Of a DNA stretch of 64,000 nt, positions 11,369 through 19,800 are shown piece by piece; position 1 is the stretch's first letter, and every line of letters starts with the position of its first letter. The position numbers and the translations under genes are program-made. This stretch comes from Actinomycetota bacterium (GTDB lineage Bacteria; Actinomycetota; Actinomycetes; S36-B12), in assembly GCA_030681835.1 (NCBI GenBank), contig JAUXRN010000193.1:1-64000 (forward strand), written 5' to 3'. The notes beneath the pieces were generated by a model. The model searched no databases, was not told the DNA's origin, and worked only from the letters and a program-made list of their open reading frames with translations.

Positions 11369-12148
11369 CTAGCGGACTGGTTGCGCGTAGCCCAGGTCGG
11401 CGTAGTCGCGCTCGTACATCGCCGCGACGCGGGCGAGCAGGTCGGGCGTGTAGTACTCGGCCATCCGAGCCCGAGCGCCGGTGGAGTTGCGGCAGAAGAA
11501 CTGCTCGAGCAGGTCCGGCGTCGACGTCAGCTCCCCGATGAGCGCCCACGAGGAGTCGAGGTCCTCGAGGTGGACGACGGCGTCGTACGCCACGATGCCC
11601 AGGCCGAGGTGGTCAGCTTGCCGACGCCAGTGTGGGTCCTGGTCACGTGATGGCTGCGCGGCGACGATCTCGATGAACTGCGGGAGCGTGATGTCCTGCG
11701 GCTCGACCTCCTCGCCGGTGGCCGCCTTCCAGTCGTCGACGATCGCCGTGCTCTGCTTGAGGCCCTGGCCGATCTTCTCCAAGTAGCCCGACAGCAGCCT
11801 CGAGGCTGGCTCCCGGACCACGGTGAACCGGCGGAATCCGGGCGAGGTGAGCACCTCCTCCAGCATTGAAGGCGGCAACTGGAAGGGCTTGACGAAGGGG
11901 GTGGCCGCGAGCCGGTTGTGCGGGGCGGCCTGGACCCGCTCGGCCATCGCCGGTCCCATGCGGGCGGCTTCCATGCCGCCGAGGGTGGCCTTCATCGTCC
12001 CGCAGCCGGCCTTCGGGACCTCGACGTAGGCGTACCGGTTGACCAGCGAGATATGGGTGTGCAGGTTGACCGATCGCCAGCCCATCGCCCGCACGTACTC
12101 CGCCGTCACCGGGCCGAGGTCGGCCTTCCTGGGGCGACGATCGTCCAC
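11369..12148 (-). CDS. Sulfotransferase family 2-type protein
   Basis: The 259-residue product carries both signatures of PAPS-dependent carbohydrate-type sulfotransferases: the 5'-phosphosulfate loop YVEVPKAGCGTMKATLG near residue 40 and the 3'-phosphate-binding segment FTVVREPASRLLSGYL near residue 110. No signal peptide or membrane anchor is visible. GTG 12148 has CAGGAG just upstream. It converges on asd with 21 bases between them and stands alone, so the acceptor (glycan, lipid or antibiotic) is unknown. The C-terminal YTPDLLARVAAMYERDYADLGY is typical of the family's end. Confidence 0.8.
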   Translation of the reverse strand: MDDRRPRKADLGPVTAEYVRAMGWRSVNLHTHISLVNRYAYVEVPKAGCGTMKATLGGMEAARMGPAMAERVQAAPHNRLAATPFVKPFQLPPSMLEEVLTSPGFRRFTVVREPASRLLSGYLEKIGQGLKQSTAIVDDWKAATGEEVEPQDITLPQFIEIVAAQPSRDQDPHWRRQADHLGLGIVAYDAVVHLEDLDSSWALIGELTSTPDLLEQFFCRNSTGARARMAEYYTPDLLARVAAMYERDYADLGYAQPVR

Positions 12149-12161
12149 GGGGCTCCTGCCT

Positions 12162-12272
12162 CCTCGTCGGGGTGATCCTTCGACCTCGTCGGGGTGGTCG
12201 GCGCTGCGCGCCTACGACCCCTTCCTCGTCGGATGGAGTGAAAGCGCGAGCGCTTTCACTCCATCCTCCTCG

Positions 12273-12280
<8 letters not shown>
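12162..12280. repeat. Three exact 13-bp copies of the tRNA-Pro 3' end plus one broken copy
   Basis: CCTCGTCGGGGTG occurs at 12162-12174, 12184-12196 and 12268-12280; the last copy contains the 3' acceptor strand of tRNA-Pro. A fourth copy at 12224-12232 is cut after nine bases by the palindrome at 12231. Such repeated tRNA tails are what successive integration and loss at a tRNA attachment site can leave, but simple duplication is also possible. Confidence 0.7.
12231..12266 (-). terminator. 17-bp perfect hairpin downstream of tRNA-Pro
   Basis: Arms 12231-12247 and 12250-12266 are exact reverse complements (GATGGAGTGAAAGCGC core) around two bases. It begins six bases after the tRNA-Pro 3' end in the direction of transcription, so a terminator is the simplest reading; the near-absence of a loop also suggests a palindromic insertion. 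Confidence 0.6.
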
Positions 12281-12346
<66 letters not shown>

Positions 12347-12378
12347 CAGGCCGTCGGCGAGTCTAACCGAGTCGGGGC

Positions 12379-12384
12379 TAGGGT
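12379..12384 (+). promoter_or_regulatory. -10 box (TAGGGT) of the ACC deaminase gene
   Basis: TAGGGT is followed by exactly six bases and GTG 12391, matching the leaderless pattern repeated elsewhere in the window. Confidence 0.65.
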
Positions 12385-12390
12385 CCGCAC

Positions 12391-13425
12391 GTGGCCCCGA
12401 ATGGAAGGACTGCCATGGGACTGGAGGACTTTCCCCGCTATCCGCTCATGTTCGGGCCCAGCCCGGTCCACCCGCTGCCGCGGCTGACCGAGCACCTCGG
12501 CGGCGCCCAGGTGTGGGCCAAGCGGGAGGACGTCAACAGCGGGCTTGCCTTCGGCGGCAACAAGACCCGCAAGCTGGAGTACCTCGTGCCCGACGCCCTC
12601 GCGCAGGGGGCCGACACCCTCGTGTCGATCGGCGGGGTCCAGTCCAACCACACCCGGCAGGTGGCAGCGGTCGCCGCCAAGCTCGGCCTGAAGGCCGTGC
12701 TGGTGCAGGAGGCGTGGGTCGACTGGCCCGACTCCGTGAACGACCGCGTCGGCAACATCCTGCTGTCGCGCATCATGGGCGCGGAGGTGCGGCTGGACCC
12801 GGCCGGCTTCGACATCGGCTTCCGGGACTCATGGGAGCAGGCCCTCGCCGACGTCAAGGAGCGTGGTGGCACCCCTTACGCGATCCCGGCCGGAGCATCC
12901 GACCACCGCCTCGGCGGCCTGGGCTTCGCGAACTGGGCATACGAGGTCGCCCAGCAGGAGCGGGAGATGGGCATCTTCTTCGACACCATCGTCGTCTGCA
13001 GCGTCACCGGGTCCACGCAGGCCGGGATGATCGCGGGGTTCGCGGGGCAGGATCGGCCGCGCCGGGTGCTCGGGATCGACGCCTCCGCCAGGCTCGAGGC
13101 CACGACTGCGCAGGTGGCCCGCATCGCCCGGAACACCGCCGAGCTCATCGGCCTCGGCCGCGACCTCCGCGACGACGAGATCACGGTGCTGGAGGGGTGG
13201 GCGGGGGATTACTACGGGATCCCCGTGCAGTCCACCCTTGATGCGATCAGGCTCAGCGGGAGCCTCGAGGGCATGATCATCGACCCCGTTTACGAGGGGA
13301 AGTCGATGGCCGCGCTGGTCGACCTCGTCGCCAGCGGCGACATACCGAAAGACAGCAACGTCCTGTACGCGCATCTCGGCGGGCAGCCTGCCCTGAACGC
13401 CTATTCGGCGCTCTTCCGGGCCTGA
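12391..13425 (+). CDS. acdS: 1-Aminocyclopropane-1-carboxylate (ACC) deaminase
   Basis: A PLP enzyme that splits the plant ethylene precursor ACC into 2-oxobutanoate and ammonia. The 344-residue frame has [16 protein letters not shown], the PLP lysine in [22 protein letters not shown], and near the end DPVYEGKSM and [14 protein letters not shown]. Glu in YEGK and Leu in AHLGG are the two residues that separate true ACC deaminases from D-cysteine desulfhydrases (which carry Thr there). GTG 12391 fits the -10 box; ATG 12415, preceded by GGAAGGA, gives the more family-like N-terminus and could be used instead. A monocistronic or two-gene unit with the next gene is likely. Confidence 0.9.
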   Translation: MAPNGRTAMGLEDFPRYPLMFGPSPVHPLPRLTEHLGGAQVWAKREDVNSGLAFGGNKTRKLEYLVPDALAQGADTLVSIGGVQSNHTRQVAAVAAKLGLKAVLVQEAWVDWPDSVNDRVGNILLSRIMGAEVRLDPAGFDIGFRDSWEQALADVKERGGTPYAIPAGASDHRLGGLGFANWAYEVAQQEREMGIFFDTIVVCSVTGSTQAGMIAGFAGQDRPRRVLGIDASARLEATTAQVARIARNTAELIGLGRDLRDDEITVLEGWAGDYYGIPVQSTLDAIRLSGSLEGMIIDPVYEGKSMAALVDLVASGDIPKDSNVLYAHLGGQPALNAYSALFRA

Positions 13426-13458
13426 CGAGCGCCCGGGCGAACGGGGAAGGAGCCAGCA

Positions 13459-14475
13459 ATGCGGGCGATCGTCCAGGAGCGCTACGGCCCGCATGCCGAC
13501 GTGCTCGAGCTCAGGGACATCCCGGAGCCGGTCGCCGGCCCCGGTCAGGTGCTCGTGCGGGTGCACGCCACATCCGTGCACGCCGACGTCTGGCACGCCG
13601 TCCACGGGATCCCTTATGCCTTCCGCCTGTTCGGGTCGGGTCTGCGTCGCCCGAGGCTGGGAATCCCCGGCACGGACCTCGCGGGTGAGGTGGTCGCTGT
13701 CGGCGACGGTGCGACCCGGTTCAGGCCGGGGGATCGCGTGTACGGCGAGGTCACCCGGGGCGTGAACCTGTGGGCCAACGCCGGTACGTTCGCTGAGTTC
13801 GCCGCGGTCGACGAGACCCTGCTCGCGGCGATCCCCGACCACCTGTCGTTTGTGGAGGCGGCGGCCGTCCCGACCGCCGCTCTCATCGCCCTCACGAACC
13901 TGCGCGACGAGGGCCGCGTGCAGGCGGGGCAACGGGTGCTGGTGAACGGCGCCGGTGGTTCGGTCGGGGTCTGGGCGGTCCAGCTCGCCACGGCCTTCGG
14001 CGCGCACGTGACGGCCGTCGACGGTCCGGCGAAGCTGGACCTGCTCCGTGACCTCGGCGCCGACGAGGTCGTCGACTACACCCAGCAGGACTTCACGCAG
14101 GCGGGCATCCGGTACGACATCGTGTTCGACATCGTGTCGCAGGCGCCGTTCCGGCAGGTGCGTCGCGCTCTCGAACCCGACGGCACGTTCGTACTGATCG
14201 GCCACGACCAGTACGGGCGGTCGCGTCACCGCGTGCTGGGCAGCCTCACCCGGATGCTTCCGCTGCTCGCGATCTCGCCCGTCGTCAAGCAGCTTCCGGG
14301 GATCCGGTCGGGACCGCCGCGCGAGGAAAACCTCGCCACCATCACCGATCTGCTGGCGGCCCACCGGATCCGTCCCGTGGTCGATGACCGGACCTTCCCG
14401 CTCGATCAGGCCGTGGCAGCCATGGACCACCTGACGACCGGTGCCGCGAAGGGACGCGTGGTGCTCACGGTGTGA
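13459..14475 (+). CDS. Zinc-independent medium-chain oxidoreductase (quinone oxidoreductase type)
   Basis: The 338-residue protein has the MDR layout: GroES-like N-terminal half (residues about 1-125, with GIPGTDLAGEVVAVG and GDRVYGEV) and an NADPH-binding Rossmann half with VNGAGGSVGVWAVQLA near residue 160. The cysteine and histidine zinc ligands of alcohol dehydrogenases are absent, so an NADPH quinone or enal reductase role is more likely than alcohol oxidation. GGAAGGA sits before the ATG. It follows acdS by 33 bases and overlaps the convergent metallophosphoesterase by 11 bases. Substrate unknown. Confidence 0.85.
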   Translation: MRAIVQERYGPHADVLELRDIPEPVAGPGQVLVRVHATSVHADVWHAVHGIPYAFRLFGSGLRRPRLGIPGTDLAGEVVAVGDGATRFRPGDRVYGEVTRGVNLWANAGTFAEFAAVDETLLAAIPDHLSFVEAAAVPTAALIALTNLRDEGRVQAGQRVLVNGAGGSVGVWAVQLATAFGAHVTAVDGPAKLDLLRDLGADEVVDYTQQDFTQAGIRYDIVFDIVSQAPFRQVRRALEPDGTFVLIGHDQYGRSRHRVLGSLTRMLPLLAISPVVKQLPGIRSGPPREENLATITDLLAAHRIRPVVDDRTFPLDQAVAAMDHLTTGAAKGRVVLTV

Positions 14476-15346
14476 GGGTCAGCAGCGTCGCCTCGGGGGG
14501 ACAGGCGAAGCGCACCGGCGCGTAGGGCGAGGTGCCCAGGCCGGCGGACACGTGCAGGGCGGACTCTCGGTGGCTGGACAGGCCCTTGGCCCGCTTGCGG
14601 TCGATGTCGCAGTTGGTGACGAGGGCGCCCACCCCCGGGAGGCACAACTGCCCACCATGCGTGTGCCCGGCCAGGATGAGGTCGGCGCCGTCATCTGCCA
14701 TGCCGTCGAGGACGCGGAGGTACGGGGCATGGGTGACGCCCAGGCACAGGTCGGCCTCTGGCTCGAACGGGCCGGCGACCTCCGCATACCGGTCTCGGCT
14801 GATGTGCGGGTCATCGACCCCGCGGACGTCGACCTCGCGCCCGTCCACCTTCATGGTGGCGCGCGCGTTGCTGAGGTCGAGCCATCCGCTGGTGGTCAGC
14901 GCGTCGACGAGGTCGCCCCACGGCAGCATCTCCCGGCGGCTCGGCTCGAGCTGGGAGGGGCCAGCGAGGTATCGCGCTGGGTTGATCGCCATGGGCGCGT
15001 AATAGTCGTTGCTGCCGAGCACGAACGCGCCCGGCAGGTCGAACAGGGGATCGAGGGCGTCGAGGACGTGCGGCACGGCGTCCACGTGCGACATGAAGTC
15101 GCCCGTCACGATCACGAGGTCGGGACGCAGGTCGCGCAGCGACCCGATCCATGCCTGCTTCTTCGACTGGCCCGGGACTAGGTGCATATCGGAAAGGTGC
15201 AGCAGGCGCAGGTCGGGCTGGCCCGCCGGCAGGACGGCCGCAGTGGCCCTTCGCAGCGTGTAATGCTGCGCCTCCCACCGGGCATACGCCAGTCCGGCGG
15301 CACCCGCGGCAAGGGTGCCGAGCACGGCGGCGGTCGAACGGCGCAT
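14465..15346 (-). CDS. Membrane-anchored metallophosphoesterase
   Basis: The 293-residue product begins with a basic N-terminus and a hydrophobic segment (residues about 6-24), then the calcineurin-type motifs LLHLSDMHL, VTGDFMSHVD, LGSNDYYAP and ILAGHTHGGQLCLP that bind two metal ions. ATG 15346 (MRRSTAAVLG) is preferred; the upstream open frame is Arg/His-rich and overlaps the YqeY gene. It corresponds in position to Rv3683 next to ponA2 in mycobacteria. Substrate unknown; a wall or lipid phosphate is plausible from the anchor and neighbour. It ends inside the convergent oxidoreductase gene. Confidence 0.88.
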   Translation of the reverse strand: MRRSTAAVLGTLAAGAAGLAYARWEAQHYTLRRATAAVLPAGQPDLRLLHLSDMHLVPGQSKKQAWIGSLRDLRPDLVIVTGDFMSHVDAVPHVLDALDPLFDLPGAFVLGSNDYYAPMAINPARYLAGPSQLEPSRREMLPWGDLVDALTTSGWLDLSNARATMKVDGREVDVRGVDDPHISRDRYAEVAGPFEPEADLCLGVTHAPYLRVLDGMADDGADLILAGHTHGGQLCLPGVGALVTNCDIDRKRAKGLSSHRESALHVSAGLGTSPYAPVRFACPPEATLLTLTP

Positions 15347-15382
15347 GCGACCATGGTCGCACGAATGACGAGAGGCGAGTAG

Positions 15383-15847
15383 ATGAGTCCGCTCAAGCAG
15401 CAGCTGCAGGCCGACCTGACCACTGCGATCAAGGCCCGCGACGAGCTCACGTCCGCGACGATCCGCATGGCGCTGACCGCGATCACCAACGAGGAGGTCG
15501 CCGGGAAGGAGCAGCGTGAGCTGAGCGACGACGACGTCCTGACCGTCCTTGGCCGCGAGGCGAAGAAGCGCCGCGAGTCGGCCGAGGCCTATGACGCTGC
15601 CGCGCGCCCCGAGCTGGCCGACCGCGAGCGGGCCGAGCTCGGCGTGCTGGGCAGGTACCTGCCTCAACCGCTGTCCGAGGCCGAGGTGCAGGCCGTGGTC
15701 GCTGACGCTGTGGCGCAGGTCGCGGCATCGGGCGCGACCGGGGGCCAGGCGATGGGAGCGGTGATGAAGCTGGTCCAGCCGCAGGTCAAGGGCCGGGCCG
15801 ACGGTGGCGCCGTGGCCGCGCTGGTCAAGTCCGCGCTGGGGATGTAG
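15383..15847 (+). CDS. GatB/YqeY domain protein
   Basis: This 154-residue protein matches the stand-alone YqeY family: LKQQLQADLTTAIKARDELTSATIRMAL, the KKRRESAEAYDAAARPELADRERAELGVLGRYLP centre (seen in parts) and the terminal GAVMKLVQPQVKGRADG. The family resembles the tRNA-binding tail of the amidotransferase subunit GatB, but its function is not established. GAGGCGA precedes the ATG. It is divergent from the metallophosphoesterase and convergent with the PBP gene, four bases apart. Confidence 0.9.
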   Translation: MSPLKQQLQADLTTAIKARDELTSATIRMALTAITNEEVAGKEQRELSDDDVLTVLGREAKKRRESAEAYDAAARPELADRERAELGVLGRYLPQPLSEAEVQAVVADAVAQVAASGATGGQAMGAVMKLVQPQVKGRADGGAVAALVKSALGM

Positions 15848-15851
15848 TCGG

Positions 15852-18125
15852 TCAGCCCGACGCCGGGGTGCTCGCCCCGGGATCAACCGGTGCAGGCTCG
15901 GGCGGGGCCGGCTCTGCCGACGGCTCGGCGGGCGGCTCGGTCGGCTCCGAGTTGTCGAAGGTGGGCGGGTCGGCTGGGTCCGCTGGGGCCGGATCGTCGG
16001 AGGGCGGCGGTGGCACGTACACGTAGTCGTTTGGGCCGCTCGTGGACCAGCCGTAGCTGCTGCGGATCTCGAAGTCCTCGGGCTCCGTCCCGATGAGGGC
16101 CGCTTCCATGGCGTCGCGCCAGATCGGCCCGGGGATGGTGCCGCCGAACACCTGGGAGTAGTACGTGCCCTTGATGGTCACGGCCTTCATGGGGTACGCG
16201 TACCCGCCGCGCGGGTCGCCGACCCAGACGGCGGCGGCGAGCTGCGGGGTGTAGCCGGCGAACCAGACGGCGGCCGAGTCGTTCGTCGTCCCGGTCTTGC
16301 CGGCAACCTGGCGCTTCTCCAGTGCCATGGCCTGGCCGGTGCGACCGGAGATGCCGCCGTTGACCACGCCGTTGAGCATGTAGGTCACGTTGTCGGCGAC
16401 CTCGCGCTTGATCACGCGCTTGCAGTCCCCGCTCGGGACCGGAAGAGCGTTGCCGTCCCGGTCGCGGATGTCCAGGATGACGACGGGCTTGCAGTAGATG
16501 CCATGCGCAGCGAACGTGGCGTACGCATTGGCCATCATGAGGGGCGTGACCTCCATGGTGCCGAGGGTGAACGAGGGCACCCGCAGCAGGGGGTCGCCGT
16601 TGCCGAGCGTGACGCCCATCGACTCGGCGATCTCCGCGGGCCGGCACAGCCCCACCCGCTCCTCGATCGTCATGAAGTAGGTGTTCGTCGAGTAGGCCGT
16701 CGCCTGGGCCATGTTCAGCGTGCCGGACGTCGTGGAGTTGCGGACCGTGACCGGCTCGAACTTCTCCCCGGTGGTGCAGTTGGTGAAGCCCTCGAAGGTC
16801 TTGGGGCTGTACGCGGAGACGTATTCGTACGGGCTCACTCCCGCCTCGAAGGCGGCAGCCAGCGTGAAGATCTTGAAGATCGACCCCGCCTGCATGCCGA
16901 TGGTGCCGCCCTTGTCGCGGCCCACGTTGTAGTTGTACGTCGTCTTGCCGCGCCCGGACGTGCCCCATTCGCGGTTCTGCGTCATCGCGATGACGTTGCC
17001 GGTGCCCGGCTGCACCATTGAGATCGCGGCAGCGCGACGGCTTGCATCGTTGGTGGGGATATAGCTGGTGACGGTCTCGAACGCCGCCTGCTGGGCCTTG
17101 GGGTCAAGGGTTGTGCGGATCGTGTAGCCACCTCGGCGCAGGAAGGCCTCGCGCTCGTCCGGTGTGGCGCCGAACGCCGCCTCGGACCGGATGGTCTGGA
17201 CGACGTAGTCGCAGAAGAACGGGGCATAGGAGGAGGTGCAGCCGTTGGTGGCCAGTGTGGGGTTGAGGACCTGCCCCATGGGCAGCAGCGAAGCGCGGTC
17301 GGCCTCCTGGGGGGTCACGAAGCCGAGGTCGGCCATGCGCTTGATCACGATGTTGCGCCGGGTGGTGCTCAGCTCCGGGTTGCGCAGCGGGTCGTAGGCC
17401 GTCGGGCGCTGGACGATGCCGGCCAGGGTCGCGGCCTCAGGCAGGGTGAGATCGGCCGCGGACTTGGAGAAGTAGCGGCGCGCGGCGGCCTCGACGCCAT
17501 ACGCGCCTGCGCCGAAGTAGGCGATGTTCAGGTATCGCTCGAGGATCTGCTCCTTGGTGAAGATCTTCTCCAGGCCAAGGGCGTAGCGGATCTCTCGGAG
17601 TTTGCGAGTCGCGCTGTCGCCGCGGGCGGCGTCGAGTTCGTCGGCGCTCGTCGCCTGGTTGACGAGGACGTTCTTGACGTACTGCATCGTCAGCGTCGAG
17701 CTGCCCTGCTCGATCCCGCCGGCATCCACGTTGGACACGATCGAGCGAAGGACGCCGCGCAGGTCGACACCGTTGTGGTCCAGGAAGCGGGAGTCCTCGA
17801 TAGCCACGGTGGCCTGCCGCATCAGCGGGGAGATGCTGGTCAGCGGCACCTCGACCCGGTTCTGGTAGTACAGCGTGGCGAGGACGGAGCCGTCCGAGGC
17901 CAGGATCAAGGAGCGCTGCGGGAGTGGCGGGGTGCTGAGGTCGTCCGGCAGGCTCTCGAAGCTCTGGACGATGTCGCGCGTCACGGTCCCGAAGGCCCCC
18001 ACGAAGGGGGTAAGCATGAGGGCGACGAGAACGCCGGCGAGCACGGCAGCGACAGCCATCCCGGCGATCCGGACCAGGATGGCGATCGGCCCGGGACGAT
18101 GCCCGGGGGGCGCACTCATGCTCAT
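15852..18125 (-). CDS. Class A penicillin-binding protein (PonA2-type transglycosylase/transpeptidase)
   Basis: The 757-residue bifunctional peptidoglycan synthase has a cytoplasmic N-terminus, one membrane helix (residues about 17-42), a GT51 transglycosylase domain (VAIEDSRFLDHNGVDLRG, QGSSTLTMQYVKN, EKIFTKEQILERYLN) and a transpeptidase domain with the active-site SIFK tetrad (AGSIFKIF), STN and KTGTTND. The C-terminal 60 residues are Pro/Asp/Ala-rich, where mycobacterial PonA2 has a PASTA domain; none is seen here. It is divergent from whiB, as in mycobacteria. A TACCCT box lies nine bases before the ATG. Confidence 0.95.
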   Translation of the reverse strand: MSMSAPPGHRPGPIAILVRIAGMAVAAVLAGVLVALMLTPFVGAFGTVTRDIVQSFESLPDDLSTPPLPQRSLILASDGSVLATLYYQNRVEVPLTSISPLMRQATVAIEDSRFLDHNGVDLRGVLRSIVSNVDAGGIEQGSSTLTMQYVKNVLVNQATSADELDAARGDSATRKLREIRYALGLEKIFTKEQILERYLNIAYFGAGAYGVEAAARRYFSKSAADLTLPEAATLAGIVQRPTAYDPLRNPELSTTRRNIVIKRMADLGFVTPQEADRASLLPMGQVLNPTLATNGCTSSYAPFFCDYVVQTIRSEAAFGATPDEREAFLRRGGYTIRTTLDPKAQQAAFETVTSYIPTNDASRRAAAISMVQPGTGNVIAMTQNREWGTSGRGKTTYNYNVGRDKGGTIGMQAGSIFKIFTLAAAFEAGVSPYEYVSAYSPKTFEGFTNCTTGEKFEPVTVRNSTTSGTLNMAQATAYSTNTYFMTIEERVGLCRPAEIAESMGVTLGNGDPLLRVPSFTLGTMEVTPLMMANAYATFAAHGIYCKPVVILDIRDRDGNALPVPSGDCKRVIKREVADNVTYMLNGVVNGGISGRTGQAMALEKRQVAGKTGTTNDSAAVWFAGYTPQLAAAVWVGDPRGGYAYPMKAVTIKGTYYSQVFGGTIPGPIWRDAMEAALIGTEPEDFEIRSSYGWSTSGPNDYVYVPPPPSDDPAPADPADPPTFDNSEPTEPPAEPSAEPAPPEPAPVDPGASTPASG

Positions 18126-18240
18126 CAGACGTTCAGGGTAAGCCGCCGGGTTCCGCGAGAAGGCATCGCGCGCGCCGGAACGGTATATGGCTCGAATGGG
18201 CTAGTTAGTTGTAGCCTTTCTGTCACACACGCCGCAGGCG

Positions 18241-18246
18241 TAACGT
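18241..18246 (+). promoter_or_regulatory. Possible -10 box (TAACGT) of the whiB gene
   Basis: TAACGT would start transcription near 18253, giving a leader of about 30 bases that holds a three-codon reading frame (ATG-AGC-AGA-TGA at 18257-18268) overlapping the ribosome site GATGAGGGG. No convincing -35 is seen. Confidence 0.4.
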
Positions 18247-18283
18247 CCGCCGACACATGAGCAGATGAGGGGTGCACATACAC

Positions 18284-18598
18284 ATGTCATTGGACTCCGA
18301 ATGGGCCAGCCAGGCCGCCTGTCGAACCACCGACCCGGACTCACTGTTCGTGCAGGGGGCAGCCCAGAACCGAGCCAAGGCCATCTGCGTCGCCTGCACC
18401 GTGCGCACCGAGTGCCTCGCTGATGCGCTGGACAACCGGGTCGAGTTCGGGGTCTGGGGCGGCATGACCGAGCGGGAGCGCCGGGCCCTGCTGCGGCGCC
18501 GGCCCAACGTCACCTCGTGGCAGCACCTCCTGCAGACCGCTCACGACGAGTACGATCGCCAGCGCATCCTGACCGGCACCTCCGAGCGGGCCAGCTAG
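18284..18598 (+). CDS. WhiB-family iron-sulfur transcriptional regulator (WhiB4-like position)
   Basis: The 104-residue protein binds a [4Fe-4S] cluster through C-x21-C-x2-C-x5-C (QAACRTTD, then AICVACTVRTEC) and has the GVWGG turn (FGVWGGMTERERRALLRRR) followed by basic residues for DNA contact. WhiB proteins pair with the main sigma factor and respond to oxygen or NO. The divergent PBP on one side and the Get3-like pair on the other match the whiB4 locus of mycobacteria. ATG 18284 is taken because AGATGAGGGG precedes it; GTG 18272 would add four residues. Confidence 0.93.
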   Translation: MSLDSEWASQAACRTTDPDSLFVQGAAQNRAKAICVACTVRTECLADALDNRVEFGVWGGMTERERRALLRRRPNVTSWQHLLQTAHDEYDRQRILTGTSERAS

Positions 18599-18606
18599 CC
18601 GTCCGG

Positions 18607-19800
18607 CTACCGGCCCAGCGCCAGCAGGTTCCCGATCTCGCGGAGCCCGTCGAGGTCGTGCACGTCCTCCGCGAGTGCCGGAACGGAACTCACCGCGACC
18701 CCCGGGTGCGCCGCCGTGAACCGATCGGCCAGATGCCGTTGCCGGGCGGCGACGTCGGTTCGCTGGGCATGCAGCGCCAGGAGGGCGGCGGTGAGTCGTT
18801 GGCTCTCGGCCTCGGCCGACGTCGACGCGCCGGCGAGTTCGGTGAGGGTCTGGCTGCCGGCGGCGGCCTGCTGGCCGCTGAGGTCGGGGTCGTCGAGCCT
18901 CTGCACCCGGTTGAGGACCAGCCCGGCCAGCGGCATGCCGTCGGCGCGCAAGCGCTCGACGAAGTAGGCGGCCTCGCGCAGGGCATCGCGTTCGGGTGCG
19001 GCGATCACGACGAAGGACGTGCCCGAATCCTTCAGGAGGGCATAGGTCTCGTCGGCACGCTCGCGGAAGCCGCCGAAGGTCGTGTCGATGGCCGCGACGA
19101 ACGAGCCGACATCAACGAGCACCTGGGCGCCGAGGATCTTGCTCAGGACGCTGGTGAACAGGCCGAAGCCCATGGCCGCGATGCGCCCGATGCCCTTGCC
19201 CGCGCCGCGCGCCGGCGCCGTGAGGATCCGGATGAAGCGGCCGTCCAGGAAGGAACCAAGACGGGCCGGCGCGTCGAGGAAGTCCAGCGCACTTCGCGAC
19301 GGGGGGGTATCGACGATGATGAGGTCCCACGTGCCCTCGGCCTCCGCGCGGACCCGCAACTGCCCGAGCTTCTCCATCGCCATGTACTCCTGCGTGCCGG
19401 CGAACGACGACGAGAGCGTCTGGTAGAAGGGGTTGGCGAGGATCTGCTGCGCCCGGGCCGGGTCCGCGTGACCCTCCACCACCTCGTCGAAGGTGCGCTT
19501 CATGTCCAGCATCATCGCGAAGAGCGCCCCCGACCCATCGGGTGCGCTGACCCCGGGAACCTGGCGTGGCACGTTGTCGAGCGACGACAGCCCCATGGCC
19601 TGCGCGAGCCGCTTCGCCGGATCGATCGTCAGGACGCACACGTTGCGGCCCTGCTCGGCGGCTCGCAGCGCCAGTGCGGCTGCCGTGGTCGTCTTTCCCA
19701 CTCCGCCGGCGCCTGTGCACACGATGACGTGCAGGTCCTCGTCGGCGAGGATGTCGTCGATCTCCAGGCTCGGCGCCTGCGCGAACGTCGTGCGGGTCAC
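18607..19800 (-). CDS. ArsA/Get3-family ATPase, second of a pair (Rv3680-like)
   Basis: The 397-residue P-loop ATPase has the deviant Walker A of the ArsA/Get3/MinD class, CTGAGGVGKTTTA near residue 30, switch I-like DPAKRLAQAMG, and DLIIVDTPPSRSALDFLDAP as Walker B. No arsenic genes are near, and the Cys pair of metal-binding ArsA is not obvious. It starts inside the stop of the upstream paralogue (ATGA), so the two are made together and may form a heteromer, as proposed for the mycobacterial pair related to tail-anchored protein targeting. Client proteins unknown. Confidence 0.88.
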   Translation of the reverse strand: MTRTTFAQAPSLEIDDILADEDLHVIVCTGAGGVGKTTTAAALALRAAEQGRNVCVLTIDPAKRLAQAMGLSSLDNVPRQVPGVSAPDGSGALFAMMLDMKRTFDEVVEGHADPARAQQILANPFYQTLSSSFAGTQEYMAMEKLGQLRVRAEAEGTWDLIIVDTPPSRSALDFLDAPARLGSFLDGRFIRILTAPARGAGKGIGRIAAMGFGLFTSVLSKILGAQVLVDVGSFVAAIDTTFGGFRERADETYALLKDSGTSFVVIAAPERDALREAAYFVERLRADGMPLAGLVLNRVQRLDDPDLSGQQAAAGSQTLTELAGASTSAEAESQRLTAALLALHAQRTDVAARQRHLADRFTAAHPGVAVSSVPALAEDVHDLDGLREIGNLLALGR

